From Dimorphilus gyrociliatus (taxonomy: Eukaryota > Annelida > Polychaeta > Dinophilidae), in contig CAJFCJ010000003.1 of NCBI GenBank assembly GCA_904063045.1, forward strand, positions 2,652,504 to 2,716,503: 64,000 nucleotides of DNA, read 5' to 3'. Of this stretch, positions 42,639 to 55,392 are shown in pieces (the first letter of the stretch is position 1; every line of letters begins with the position of its first letter). The notes under the pieces are model-generated. The model made no database searches and was not told the DNA's origin. It saw only the letters and a list, made by a program, of their open reading frames with translations. A program made the translations under genes and the position numbers.

Positions 42639-45600
42639 CAAAGGGGAGGTTATAGCTTTGTTTTATGCAGCCTACTTAATATTCCATACAACAGAGACAA
42701 TATATACTGTATATTAATTCAATAAGAGGAAGAATTGTAAAGATTACATGTACTTTATTTTGTGTACAGATAATCATTTAATTGAATCTAATTGCACCTA
42801 AGTAGGCTAAAAATTATACTTTTAGTCTTCATCTAAATAACTTCCTACATGGTATGTGAAGAAAATTTGACTGTGCAGCAGCATAATTTTTTGGCTGTGA
42901 CGTCACACCAAAGTAGTTTCTTGCCTATTTTCAACATTTTGGAGAGCTATTAGCTTTATTTGCAAAGCTACAACAGTTTAAAAGTGCAAATTTTATTAGA
43001 TAAGGTTAATTTTATAGTGGAGAAAATGGCGGTAGAGTAGAAAGATTTAATTAAAAGCGTTTATAATAAAAAAGAGTGTAGCCTAAGGTATTCTTTGTTT
43101 TTGATAGTCTCTCCTGTTTATATTATGAAAACCTTTAAAATATTTATGAAAGTAATTAGAAATTATTGGAATATTGTTGATAGAAGATTAATTAATTTAT
43201 AATATAGTATTCATAGGATGAACTATATACAAAACGTGGCCTGGTAATTCATTATTAAATAAAGCAAAAGCCACTCACGAATTCCCACAAGCAGGAAGAC
43301 GCAAAATTACCAACTCAAACGCGACTGAAAAACTCTACAGTACATAGAAACGCTTTTAATTCTTCATTGCAATTAGCCAGAAATATTTCGGTTAAATTTC
43401 TAATTAGTCACGTTTCGTCATTTGTATTGATAAAAAACGGGTTCTGGTTCACCGCTAAAAAATGTTCTTTTCTAACTACATCCTGTTGTCAAGTTTGACC
43501 TTTTTTTCCTTATACAAGTTCTTCCTTTCTTAAGAGTACTTTTTCTATTCCCCTGTCTTTTTTGCCTCCTCTATTCTACGTATTTTCCTTTATACTACAT
43601 CTCTATAAAATTCTACTTAATGAACTCTTTATTTACAAATATTAAAACCAACAATTAATGGTATATCGTCTATTTACAGTATTGGAAGATTTATTCTAAA
43701 CTTACACTTTTTTACACTGCTTTGCATGTCTACTAAATAGGCCTATAGTATTTCCATAGGGAGTCGGCTATAAACCTAAATTTGTTCTCATGTAGATTTT
43801 AATGTGTTTGTCACGAAATCTCTTCATGAACATTTTACTGTATCTTTTTTCAAACAGATAAGTAAAACTTTCATATCTTTTTTAAAGGATAAGAAAATTA
43901 TAGAGTAAGATTTCTTTCATTGTGAATATATTTAATTTATATCCTTTGCAAAGTAAAGAGAAAGAGAAATAGAACATTATCTTTTAGCATTTCTATATCA
44001 AAGATATTTTGTAATTAATTTTTGCTGTAGATTACAAACAAACTAATATTTATATAAACATAAAGAAAGATTAGTTTCTTAAATTTAAAACCACCGTTTG
44101 TTATAGTTCATAAATAGTATTAGTTACATAACGTAATAGATTCCCCCCATCCCTTTCCCCCAATGGATTTTTTTCTCTATCAATCAAATAACAATTATTT
44201 CTATTCATATAACATTTTCTTTTACTTGGAAATTGATAAGAAGAAACCCTAATCATATTGAATGATATTAATTAATTTATAGTTATATATTTAAATGTAT
44301 TATATATGAAATTGAGGAAAAGATGTATAAAATAAAATATATTTTCCATCCAATGACGAAACACGGATGGATATTATATTTCTTTATATATTTTATTATA
44401 ATAGTAAACTACGCTTTGTTTATCTTTTCTCTTTGTAACGAATGATGCAATAGAAAGGTTTTTTTTCACTTACTTTTATTGAGAAACCTGAATTGGCCCT
44501 TAAATCCAGTATTGCTACCGTTATGCTTATCGCTATGAAACTCTAGAATAAGCGACCTCCCTGAAGAATAATGTGTCTTTTGTATCATTGTAAAATTTCC
44601 GCACATTTCGTATTGATACGTCGTCCTTTCGCTGATTTCTGGCCGAGGGAGGTCTACAAAAAATCGTAAAAAATCCGTACATCTGTTGGGGAAAAGAAAG
44701 AAAATTAGAGAAAGTGATCCCCCCTCCTTTGAAGTGCCTAATACATCTGTGGTTCTATTTGACTTGTCCTCTAAAATATTTCGTGATAAGATGAGAAAAG
44801 TACTACCTATTAAGAGAATAACTACTTCCTTTCACTTTTCGAAAGTGTGTTAAGACAAATTTGACGCTTGTACTCTAGTTTATACTGTCTTAACCTTGAT
44901 AAATTTTAAACGATGAATTTTGTAATTAAATTTTCCTCTCTTGCTATTAGACAAAAAAAAGGCAGGAGAAAATCCTAAGTATTATAACTTATTTAGATTA
45001 TCTTCATTCCTAAAAAAGATCAAATGGAAATTCTGTTAAAATATAAAATTTAAGGGAAACTTTCTTCTTCTCTTCGATTTTCTGTCAAAACCATTTATTT
45101 CTAAGAATAAATCATTTAACATTAAAAATTGACCTCCCCATCACCCTTTTACGTAATGCTCATCTTATTACTACTATTATCAAGTTTATTAATAAACTGT
45201 AAAGAGAATGATAGAAATAGATTTATTTATTTAAGAATAGCAATCCATTATTACATTAATAGATACTATTTTTTTGTATATATTGTATAAATGGATTTCC
45301 TTTCAGAAACAAGGAGTGCTCTTTAAGGAAGAGAGAAAGAAAAAGAGTGTCACTGTTTGTTGTATGTAAGAACTGAGAAAGAGAGTCAGACAGACAAACT
45401 ACGCAAACAACATGTTGCGTATGTGAACTGGGATAGGGGGGGGGGGGGAAAGGGAATGGTAGAGAAGCACAAGATAAAAAGTGTCACAAGACCCTACTTA
45501 AAATAAGTAACTATTAAAAGTTAGTGAGCTAATACGGGTAATCTTGAATGATTGTTTAGACCATTAAACATATTCTTTATCCTATTCTTTGTTTGTTGTT

Positions 45601-48407
45601 TTTGTTTGTTTAAATGAAACAAAAAAAAAAGAAGACTCAAGAGAGATTTCCTTCAGAACGGATGAGTGAACAAGTTCGATTTTTTGTGTCGTATCTAATA
45701 AAATTGAGGACATTGATAAAATTCTCCTAAATTTAGGAAGAAAGGAGAAAAATATTTTCTAAAGTGACAACAAGTTAAGAAGAGTTTTATAGAGGGAGAA
45801 GAGCATGTATGAGGAGAAAGGAGAAGAGTTTTCCCTTCCTTCCGTGCTGTTAAAATGATTAGATGTTCCGCCAACACTTAATCCGCTCAGAACTTTTGCC
45901 ACATTGGCGGCCAAATCGATTTTCGTTTTTTTTCTCTTTACCGTATATAATTACTGATTTTCCTATAGAAAGTCTCGTTTGCTTAAAGAGAAAAGATTAA
46001 AGAAAGTGAAAAACGAAGAGATTGCAATACAAAAAACAGAGTCGTTTAAAAGAAGGATTCTTGTCGTGATTGTTCTCTATTTTCAACCCTCATCTCATAT
46101 TAATTGGGCAAAGGGACAATTTAACCCGTTGACTAGCGATAGAATCTAGAAAACTATTAAACGAAACGTTTGATGTCAAAGCTTTTATCTTTTTAGATTT
46201 TTTTTTTATTCTTCAACTTAATAATATTCTTTCTGTTCATTTTCACTGTTCTTTCTAGGCACATAAATCTTTCACTTTCATTAAATGCGGAAATTTTTCT
46301 CGCAAGTACAAGAAAAGTATAGCACTAATTAAATATCAACTATATAGGTTTTGCTTTTGTATATTTGTCCTAGATATTTCCCTCCATCCAATTCACGCAG
46401 CAATTAAGTTAGCGAGTTTATTTAAAGGAAAGTGGGTTTTTTTTTCGGAAGACAAGTCCAATAGAAAGTAAAAAGTAAATAGAAGGGAGGGAGAGAGAGA
46501 GACAGACAGAAAGAGCGATCGAAAAAAGGAATAAAGTTTTTAAATAAATGTTACTTACTTGCTAGAACTAGGAATTTGTAAATCGAAATTGAGGAAAGTA
46601 ATTTCAACTATTTCGTCACGATTACTCCCAATAAACGTGTACAATATACACGATATATTACTCGGGTAAAAGGCTGGGTAGGATGGTGACGTAAAGGTTC
46701 CAACGTGCTTTTCCGAATTAGGTACACTTTCGAAGATAAGGCATTGGCATCCTTTAATTTTTCCATTAAAGATGAGAAGAGATGATAATGATGACGATGA
46801 CGATGATAGAAGAAGAAGAAGAAGAAGAAGAATAGAAAGAGAGAAAAATAAAATTAGTAATAATTCACAATTATAAACTATTTTTTCTTTTTTTTTTGTG
46901 TTTACTTATAAATTATCATAATCACTTTAGTTGTTTTATTTTGCCTTTCTGTTACAAATATAATAATAAAAAAGTACTAGTAGAAAGATAATTAAGTAAC
47001 ACTAACTTATTTTCTTTTCCTAAATATAATAAATAATTAAATATAACTTCTAATATTTAAATTGATTAAGAAAGTTATTTAATAATAATAAATCTAAATT
47101 TAGAAAGGAAAATAAAAAAAGTTATAAGATTCTCGATAAATGCTCTTAAAAACTCCCAAAGGCATAATAATGGTCTGGCAAATAAAAAGGCTAGTTGGTA
47201 GAACCTTCTCATTTTTTTTTCGTCTCTGCGAGCAGCATGGTATTTTCAATTCATCTTTCTTTTTTCTATTTATTATTATTACTATTTTCCTCTTTTTATA
47301 CTTTTGTTTTGTTTTTTTTTAAGAAAGAGTGAGAAAGAAGAAAAAATTATCTTTATATCTTCTCTCTTTCTCTCTCCTTTGCCTTTGTTTCAAACAAAGA
47401 CTAGACTTTCTGGTATATTAATTATGTGTATACTATTAATAAGAAGTTAAAGTTTAGTATTCAAAGTATTGTTACCATGTGCTTGAACTTTTTGTCACCT
47501 TTTTATCCTTATCAATTAATTAAAAAGTCCGTATTAATCAGTTATTCATAGTACTTTTCGGAGACTCTTCTCAGCAACATATAGTTTACAGATTGACCTT
47601 TAAAAATCCATCTATTAGACAAGGGCATATTAAGAAGGCGCTAATTACATTACGTAATGTGTTACAGTTGAATTCCAATTAAAATATTTAGCTTAATTAA
47701 TTGACATTTACTATGCTGAAGCTTAGCCCTACTTTGGCTTTATTAAAGGATTCACTGCGTCATGGTAACCGAAGCTTTTGGGATTAAGTTCTCGGCTAGT
47801 AATTTCAGTGAACATTTCAAATAGGAAGATGTGCTATTTTATCATTTTGTTTGTTTATTTTATCGATCGAACTACTTGTCTTTCTTAATTTTTCAATAAT
47901 AAATATATTAGTCGTCAGAATTTTTAAAGAGCTTCTTTCCAGAGAACTATACTCTATAAAGAAACCTTTTTGTACAGTATAATGTGTAATGTAAAGGAAT
48001 TCTGAGAAAATAGTCAATTTGTTAATTATCGTTACAGTGACCGGAAATACTTAATAGAATTTATCAAAAAAACTACTTTTAGAAATTGAATTGGTTACAA
48101 ATTAAAGAGAAAATTCTTAACAGAAATAATGAATGCGTTCAATGATCCGAATTATGTAAAAATTGTAATTAAACAGTTTTATAGTTTCAAGTTTAACATA
48201 TTTCCTCCAACTCTTTTTAGCCTTCACCTTCTCTAGACAGTTTATTATTCTCTCTATTTATAATCAAGTACTATTCCCTTATTCTAAATATTTTTTTCCA
48301 ACACTTATGCTTTTTCCTACCTAATTTCACTTTTCTAGCCTTTTTTTTATTACATTTAAATTGAAAACTATAATCGATTTGTCTCGAATAAAGAAAGAGA
48401 AAAAGGG

Positions 48408-48438
<31 letters not shown>

Positions 48439-51400
48439 GAAATTACAATTCAAAATATATCAAAAAACTGACCGAAAAGAGAAAATCGCCTTAAAAAGGA
48501 AAGAAAAAATTTCCTTTCAATACAGAAAAAATGAAAGAAAGTAATTATAATTATAATAATTTAAGAAAGAGAAAAATCACAAATCAATTCTTTCTTCATA
48601 GACTTCGATTATCAATCTTTTACACCCTTTCCTCTTAAACCTCTTTTATATCATCTCCTCTATTTCTTGGTTTTCTCTAACTGTCTGTCCAGTAGGGGAT
48701 AAACTTCTATATATAAATTTGTCTTGGTTTTATATATAGAATCAAATGGAATGTTACTATATTTAATTGTAGGTTGGAGTTAAAGGCCCATACGATTGGA
48801 ATGGAGAAAGAAAGCTGATTTGATGTAATAATTAAATCATTCTAGTTAAAATATTTCGAATAGAAAGTTCTATAATACTAATCTAGGACTGCATATTGAA
48901 ATATCTCTTGTTTGTAGACTTACAATTATCATTTAACGAAATTTCTGGGAAAAACAGGACGAGAGAGAGAGTGGGAGAGGAAGAGAGGCAGATGAGGAGA
49001 AAAAATAGGATAAAGTGACATTATTAGGGATAAGGAAAGTAATAAATGTGATATAAACATAACTAAACTAATTATTGGATATGTATCGTAGTCGTAGCTT
49101 AATTAAGAGAGAAATATGAATGAAAATTCTTTAGAAATTTTATAAAGCTGTGAATAAAGAATGTGTAGCGGTATGAGAAACAAGATTAAAATAATCAAGG
49201 CTAGAAACGCAATACACCGACGACAAACACAACTATAAGCCGCAAGGTATTCATAGCCTAATGAGCTTTACTGATTTACAGCTGTGAACGTGGCAGTTCG
49301 ACTTGACTGGCTATAGACGATTGATATTAAATTGGTAAAAATTAGAGTTAATGTTGAATAGAGGAAATAAATTGAGATGCTTAGAAAAGGTATATAGTGT
49401 CTATTTGCAGGAATCATTATGTCCAATTTATATATATTTTGTATATTCAAAGAATATGAATAGTACTTTGTATCACATACTAAATAAAATCTGTATATAC
49501 AGTCTATTTACAGAATATATAGTGTTATATATTAAATTAAATTCCCAAGACTAAAATATCTTCAACATCGTAGCACCCTATGGAAAATGGCTCTATTCCC
49601 TTTTCTCTCCTTTCTTTCTAGATAGTTTCTATTGTGGAAAAATTTTTTAAAAAGGGATCAGAGAAAAGAAAGAGGTGATAGAGGAATAGGGATGGAGAAG
49701 CTCGGGAACATTACGGTTAGAATTACTAGTCGCATCGTGTCTCGCCCGCAGAAATTTTCTTAATAGAATTTTGAACTCAGAGAAAGTCACGCTATGGGAT
49801 TTTTTTTCTTCCCATCTCTTCTCTCCTTATTTCTATGCGTAGTGGCTAAGATTTTAAAGCGTTTTTGCACTTACTAAGTGATATTAGTATAAATATGTAT
49901 AAATAGACTAGCATGCTTTATATACATTACGTTACATTCTTCTGCTTCTTTTAATGACTACTCTCCTCCAATCCCATCTATTTATTTTACTATTATCCAA
50001 TCATCCCTTTTTTATTTCTCCCTATATCTTTCTCTCTATTTTGTTTCTTTATTTATATTTTTACCCTCCCAAGCTATATACTGCGGTTGGCAATTCCTCT
50101 CAATTTTCGTCCCGACGACAATTAAGCCAAGTCGTCGAAACGCCAATTGACTGATGGCGTTTTCTTTTGATGGAGATTTTTTTTCTCAATTATCGAACAA
50201 AAATTTGACTTTTCATTTCTTGTTCTCATCAGAGAGACATCATTGTTTCTTTTTAAACTAGGTCAATAAAGTTAATCATATTTAATTCACAATTTTATGC
50301 TAAACTATTCATAACTGTTTTACTGTTTTAAATTGATTTAACTATACGGTATTTATATATTAATGTATATGAGTGATGCTTATTACCTATAATACTAAAG
50401 GTTGATTTATTAACTTTAATATTGATGCTTTAACGCCAAATGAACCTCCTCCCACATACTCTTACTAAGTCTGATTTCCCTTTGTAAAGAGTCGAATCAA
50501 GGCTTCGTTTGTATCGGTAAATTAGTAATTTTCAAGCTTCATCTCCCTTATCTTTCGTCTAATGATGTAGCCTCTCAGTTGTTTTTCCTCTATTTGCTGT
50601 CCCTTTAAACTATTTAAACTACTTATAATCTTTTAAATAAATAATAAATACAAATTTTTTAACATCCTAACCATCAAGTATTCACATTACAAATTATTAC
50701 AAAAGCCCATAGAATAGCAAAGAGAGAAGAGAAAAGAGATGCACGAAATATAGATGAAGAATTTCTAAGAAAACCCCCTAAAATATTTATAACAAGAAAT
50801 ACAAGACAAACAAATACAATGATCCATTCTTTATATTACTTTTTGTTAATTAGAATAAATTAAATGCTAGAATAGCTAGGTTTAATGATAAATTTATATT
50901 TCATCTATAGTTCTTCATATCATTTTAATCATCTCGCTCATTTTTTATCTATCTTTATTTTCTTATACAAGCTTATAATCTTTCCAAAAGAATGATTATT
51001 GCATGTTGGTACCCTCTATTCGATAGTTGATGGCATCTATCGAGATTAGCACGCGATCCTATTTGTACATAACCGGTAATTGCTCTCTTTAGTAAGAAAT
51101 TTTTATCTGACTAGGCCCAAACAAAACTCTTAACTCTCCTTAAATCAATTTATAAATAAGATAAAAATTCTTTTATTGTTAGTAATGTTATTATTGAAGT
51201 AGCAAAGGAATAAAATAAGAATAAGTTAGTGTTACGTAAAAATCTATCTTTCCTCTTTTCAATATTAGATATAGTAAATTGATGTAAGATTTGAATATGC
51301 ATGAAAAGAGCTATATATAAAAGAAAATTCAATATTTCCGTCTAATTTACCCAGATTTTTTTAACATGTCTCTTATTTATACTGATTATTTTTATTTACG

Positions 51401-52927
51401 ATTGTTTCAGTCCTTTCTTTGTTTCAATTTCTACTATACCTTGATCTAAAGCATAAGTACTTTGTCCAAAAATGTGACTAAGACAACTACTGTTCTCTCC
51501 TTTAATATTTTCCAATGGCAAAGAGTAGTTATTGTAAAGGAAAAAGGGATAAAAAAAGAGAAACATATAGAAGGAGATCATATAAAATCGATATACTCAG
51601 ATCCTTAAATATAAAGAGAAATAATGAAGAAAAACATATTCTTCCTTTCTCAAATAAAAAAAAACGCCTGTAATCTTTGAAATCACATGCTGAAATTTAT
51701 ATATCTGCGTACTTTGTATATATTGAATTGCGATAGAAAAAGCAAAGCGAAGGAGCTGAGCAACCGAAAGACGAACAGCAAGAGAAAGAGAGAAAGAAAG
51801 ATAGAGAGAAGGAGTGACAGAGAGAGGGAGAAAAAGACAAAGATTGACAAGTGTCTCTATTCGCTTTTTCTTTCTCTCCCCCACTCATTCTCTCTCTTCC
51901 CCTTTCTAGCCCTGGCTCTTTACAATTTTTTAAAAAGGTCACACAGTATCGATTTTCTCCTTATCCCAAAAGCAACCGCAACGGCCGATTCGATTAGCAT
52001 ATACATTAAGCGAAAAAAATTCATTATCTAGCTAGGCAAGTGAAAAGTATCAGGCGTTTCTTTTTATGGATATAAAGATGCTTACAAGTTCTTAAAAAAC
52101 ATTCTATTTCTCCTTATATTTGCTTAATTTTTACATATATATATATATATATATAAATAAAAAGAGAAATGCACTTTTCCCATTAAAATGAAGGAAACAT
52201 TAGATATTTTTTATTACTCTTATAAAATGTTTTAGATTTTATGGTTAATTTTAAAAGCGCCACCATTTGTCTTAGTTCATGATTATTTGTTATTTAAGAA
52301 GAATCTATACAATTATTCCAGATAATTAATTTATATTTTAAATAAATGAAAGAGAAAAAAAATAGAAAAACAAGTAAGAAGAAAGAGATAAAGGTCAAGT
52401 GTGTATAGAAAATCCTTTCTGACATAAAGTCCAAAGTCTCTACGGAGACGCTATAATAAAATATGTTATAGGGAAAATGAAACGAAAAAAATTCATAGTT
52501 TCTCACCCAATTTTTATTATTTAAGAGCGCAATATAATTTTTTTTTCGCCCTCCGCCAAATTCCCAAAACCTTTCTATTTATTACCAAAAATTGATTAAG
52601 TCTTTTATTTTTTTTCTATTTGAACGAGAGGTTGAATAAATGAAAATAAATAAATAATTATATGAGGATATATACTATATATAGCTTTTGTATGAAATAC
52701 ATATTTATTCAATATATGCTTGTATCTAGTTTAATAATGCAAATAAAGGGGGCGCTCTTTTAAAAAACCAATCATCTAATCCATTCTTATTCATGATTTT
52801 AAATAAGCAACATACTTTATGTAATTTATGTAAATAATAATTTATACTTACTCGGATCTACGGCGTCACTTACGTATAAAAGCAATGTTTTTAGCAGTAA
52901 TAGAATCCATTTTGATACGGACTTCAT
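27127..52927 (-). CDS. Secreted four-CUB-domain protein, SOL-1/NETO type
   Basis: Eight coding exons (52927-52852, 46751-46559, 44682-44474, 42278-41968, 40947-40815, 40721-40644, 28885-28690, 27787-27127) join in phase to 618 residues. Signal peptide MKSVSKWILLLLKTLLLYVSDA. CUB1 (about 27-158): VGTFTSPSYPAFYPSN, MCGNF, GFKGQFRF. CUB2 (about 173-295): SGKFFSPKYPQNYPPNSLC, DAIIIY, KGFSARYQF. A Pro/Ser/Thr-rich linker (about 296-333). CUB3 (about 336-460): EGTFTSPRYPEEY, LFCGEM, GFKARYKF. CUB4 (about 474-607): SGMFTSPNYPGDYPRNTEC, KLCGNF, GFEASYQF. It ends in a Lys-rich tail without a membrane helix. SOL-1 and NETO proteins with CUB repeats are auxiliary subunits of ionotropic glutamate receptors. 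That role is inferred here from domain count and CUB style, and a missing distal TM exon cannot be excluded. Introns reach 11.7 kb. The ATG exon begins directly at an acceptor, so 5' UTR exons lie upstream. Confidence 0.85.
27788..28689 (-). other. Intron between CUB3 first-half and last exons
   Basis: AT-rich spacer of about 900 bp inside the CUB gene with normal donor (GTAAGT) and acceptor (TTCTAG). Nothing else seen. Confidence 0.6.
30773..30782. promoter_or_regulatory. GTTACGTAAC palindrome (PAR-bZIP type)
   Basis: Perfect 10-bp palindrome with a TTACGTAA core in a GC-richer patch 530 bp downstream of the alternative exon at 31312. Confidence 0.25.
31312..31393 (-). CDS. Alternative first coding exon (signal peptide) of the CUB gene
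   Basis: ATG exon encoding MLLSLAILISVLSPSLTS and then KGKYSENDS, ending in phase 1 at GTAAGA. Joining to the exon at 28885 gives Ala-Ser-Asp-Cys and a 312-residue secreted protein with CUB3 and CUB4 only. The GC-rich, CpG-rich DNA at 31600-31700, 200-300 bp upstream, fits a promoter. The frame, phase, donor and signal-peptide character are all seen in sequence; use as an alternative start is inference. Confidence 0.65.
32637..32703. repeat. (GACA)n and (GA)n microsatellites
   Basis: About six GACA units, then a GA run 20 bases later. Confidence 0.85.
33537..33582. repeat. TA microsatellite
   Basis: Uninterrupted TA run of about 45 bases. Confidence 0.9.
34223..34310 (-). CDS. Second candidate alternative first exon (signal peptide)
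   Basis: Open from ATG at 34310 (MRIVTLIDLIELA) or from the in-frame ATG at 34271 (MFYRVFCCFTAVIGLC), ending at GTAAGT in phase 1. That phase fits the CUB3 exon at 28885. The hydrophobic run followed by Cys resembles a signal peptide. It lies in the same long intron, about 2.8 kb upstream of the other alternative exon. It could instead start a different transcript. Confidence 0.45.
35414..35425. promoter_or_regulatory. 12-bp palindrome GATCACGTGATC (E-box)
   Basis: Perfect palindrome containing TCACGTGA, a bHLH-Zip (MITF/TFE/USF-type) site, in a local GC-richer patch of the long CUB intron, 1.1 kb upstream of the candidate first exon at 34310. Confidence 0.35.
37887..37918. repeat. TA microsatellite
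   Basis: Uninterrupted AT/TA run of about 32 bases. Confidence 0.9.
42595..42639. repeat. (GATA)n/(GA)n microsatellite
   Basis: GATA/GGTA units passing into a pure GA run. Confidence 0.85.
42896..42907. promoter_or_regulatory. 12-bp CRE palindrome TGTGACGTCACA
   Basis: Perfect palindrome with the full CREB/ATF core, inside a CUB gene intron. Confidence 0.35.
43279..43324 (-). other. Possible 46-bp cassette (frame-shifting) exon in a CUB gene intron
   Basis: On the minus strand the GC-richer 46 bp are framed by a strong acceptor (TTTTTCAG) and a strong donor (GTGAGT). Inclusion would shift the frame and hit a stop in the next exon, so it could be a poison exon or chance. Confidence 0.25.
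45436..45448. repeat. Poly(G) run
   Basis: Thirteen consecutive G in otherwise AT-rich DNA; a likely sequencing or polymorphism hotspot. Confidence 0.85.
46781..46833. repeat. (GAT/GAC)n and (GAA)n trinucleotide repeats
   Basis: On the minus strand this forms the long pyrimidine tract immediately before the acceptor of the CUB1 exon (46752), so repeat length could affect splicing of that exon. Confidence 0.85.
47648..47659. promoter_or_regulatory. CATTACGTAATG palindrome (PAR-bZIP type)
   Basis: Perfect 12-bp palindrome with a TTACGTAA core, the classic PAR-bZIP/C/EBP-like site. Located in the first coding intron of the CUB gene. Confidence 0.25.
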
Positions 52928-55220
52928 CTATTTTGATAAAATAAATAATGAAAATATTAGCAATAATGAAAAAGTATTAACACTGTTCATGGTATATAAT
53001 TACAAGAACAATAGTTGGAAAAGAGAATAATGCAGAAGAGAAGAAAAATTTGAGGAAAGAGTATAGAAAACGAAGGAAAGAAGAAAAAAAAATTAGGAAA
53101 AATGGAATGTTTATTTTCAAGAATCCAAAAAGAAATCGAATCAGACGCGAGCAGGTGGCGTATTCGATAAATTCTACATGTAATTTGGGAAAATGGGAGA
53201 TTTTTTAGAGGCGCCTATCCTATAGTATATACAGTATGTATAACGTAATCAAATCAGCATAAAGAACGTCTCCAGCACGGACAATCGAACCGGAAATATA
53301 ATCATTAGGTTTGTCAGCAATATGTCCACACTCGTTTCTAATACTTTAAGCAAAGTAAGAGTAAATAGACGAATTTCTTGTGTTTCCTATTCTAGCAAGG
53401 AATAACACTGATTACAACAAACGTGCAGAATTTAAGAAAGATAATAAATTCTCTCTTTGTTATGAGAATGAAGTAATACATATACAGTATATATATATAT
53501 ACCAATAAAGAAAGAGATTGTGATATTATATCTCTCTGAAAGATTGTAAATGACAAACAAAAAATATGATTTATTGTAATAATCCTTTTCTATTTGATAA
53601 ATGAAAAAAAAATATCCATCCCTGCTAATCATTTCTCTGCCGTATTACAAATATATTTCTTATTTTCCTTAGTCTTAAATTTTTACAAATTTCCATTTGA
53701 AATGAAAATAATAATCAATTCTTATACAATACAATTATATTTGACCATGTTATAAAGTGGATAAATAGCAAAGGAATAGGTTTAGGCCTAAAGAAAGGGG
53801 ATCGAGCGTTTGAAAATCCATACGCCTATAGGGCGTAGGATTTAGTAGCAGAGCCGATTTTCATCTACTATTAATTGTTTTTAGGCTTTTGGAAAGTAAC
53901 TTTTCTTTACAATAATAACAAAATTATAAATAATAAAAGAGTATAATATTTTGTATTCCTGTACGAAATTTTATACTTAATAATTATAATAATTATTTCC
54001 CTACTTGGATTATTTTTAAACAAAAGTTCTCATTCGTCTTTCTACTTTTAATAAGGGAGGAAGAGTGGGAGTGATAATGGTTAAGGGGGACGAAAGAGGA
54101 AAATTTTCATAGTTCAGCATTTCCCCTCCACCTTCCTTCTCCTTTGTTACGTGGGAGGAAAATTCAGAAAGGATTATTTCTAGTGTTATTAGATACTGTA
54201 ACACTTCCGTTTAATTAATTCGCTAAGAAAAGATATAAATTAGATAAATAAAAAATAAAAGGATGTATATGAAGATGGAAGAGAAACGGATGTAAGGTAA
54301 AATAGTAAAAAGGTTTCTTTTTTATCTCTAATACTTATTTTATACTTTTATAAAGTTTTACTTATTTTTTAAATAGGGCTAATAAAGATGCTATTTTTGT
54401 CTTACAAACTTCGTCAATATGTCGGATATAGAGGTAATTTTCCTTTCTCATTTAGACTAATATAGGATTTATATCTAGATCTTTTTGCTGTTTCTTACTT
54501 TTCTCTAATTATGGTAACATTCCAGTATAAATAAATCTAAATAATTTCTACTCAGAGTATAATTACATTTTTACTTTATAGACGAAACAGTTAGGTTAGA
54601 CAATTGATGGACCTCTAGGAATTGTATTAATTAAGAAGAAACTTTCGTTTTAGATGCCTCAAGTTTTCCTTCATAATTTCTAGATTTATATTCATTTTTT
54701 CATAGTTTTTTTTCATGTTAGGATCTATCTGACTTGTTTTACTTATATAGAATATATACTAATATATATTGCCAATAGAGAAATAAAGAAACCACGAACA
54801 GTTAAAATGGTAAATCTTTCATTTTTGTGTAAGTCTTGCGATTTTTTTCTACCTATTTAAACCTATAAGCATTACTTGGAAAGTAGATATCATATGTAAG
54901 TGAGCTGATATATATAAGAGAAAGAGAGAGGGAGAGAATAAAAAGAGATAGAGAATAGCTAAAAAATCTGAAGAAACTGGATTTTCTTCTACTTTACTGT
55001 TAAATGGAAGAATTTGTAGTTGATAAGTGGTAGAGCTTTCATTACCAATCATGAGAAGAAACTCTTAAACACAATCCGATTACGGAAGAGAGATGCCCTT
55101 CGCGAAAGCGTCTAATTGCAAAAAGCCCTACAAGATAAACCCTATAGGCCTACAAATGAAGAAGTGCGATGAAGAATATGCGAGCAGTAAAAAGTGAAAG
55201 AAGCGACAAATTCCACTCAC

Positions 55221-55300
55221 CTCAGGAAACTTAAAAGTATAAAATTACTGCTAAACATTGCTAAGTTGATGGAATATATCCTCTGGACGCATAGTAACAT
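55221..55300 (-). other. Candidate 5' UTR exon end of the CUB gene
   Basis: Strong minus-strand donor CCTGAG|GTGAGT at 55221, at the lower edge of a GC-rich island with CpG dinucleotides. The coding start exon at 52927 begins right at an acceptor (ATCAAAATAG), so a non-coding first exon must exist upstream; this is the best placed one. The upstream limit is arbitrary. Confidence 0.35.
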
Positions 55301-55382
55301 GACTTTCTTTCGACTCTGGCGTTACGATGCGATTGATGCGCCCTCTATCATCACCACTCTCAACACCCCTCCCCCATAAAAT

Positions 55383-55392
55383 GTCACGTGAC
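55383..55392. promoter_or_regulatory. GTCACGTGAC palindrome (CLEAR/M-box type)
   Basis: Perfect 10-bp palindrome in a GC-rich island (55080-55560) just upstream of a minus-strand donor that may end the 5' UTR exon of the CUB gene. Confidence 0.4.

Larger units (their letters stand above)
46752..52851 (-). other. First coding intron of the CUB gene
   Basis: About 6.1 kb of AT-rich DNA with GA/TC tracts. It holds the CATTACGTAATG palindrome (47648) and a 7-bp-arm hairpin CGACGAC...GTCGTCG (50113-50137). No coding exon could be supported. Confidence 0.5.

Noticed and set aside
51597-52031. Cluster of overlapping ORFs on both strands
   Set aside because: Arise from GA/TC-rich low-complexity DNA lacking stops.
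53270-53310. tRNA T-arm-like string GGTTCGATTGTCC on the minus strand
   Set aside because: The T-stem does not pair and no acceptor stem or anticodon arm could be drawn.
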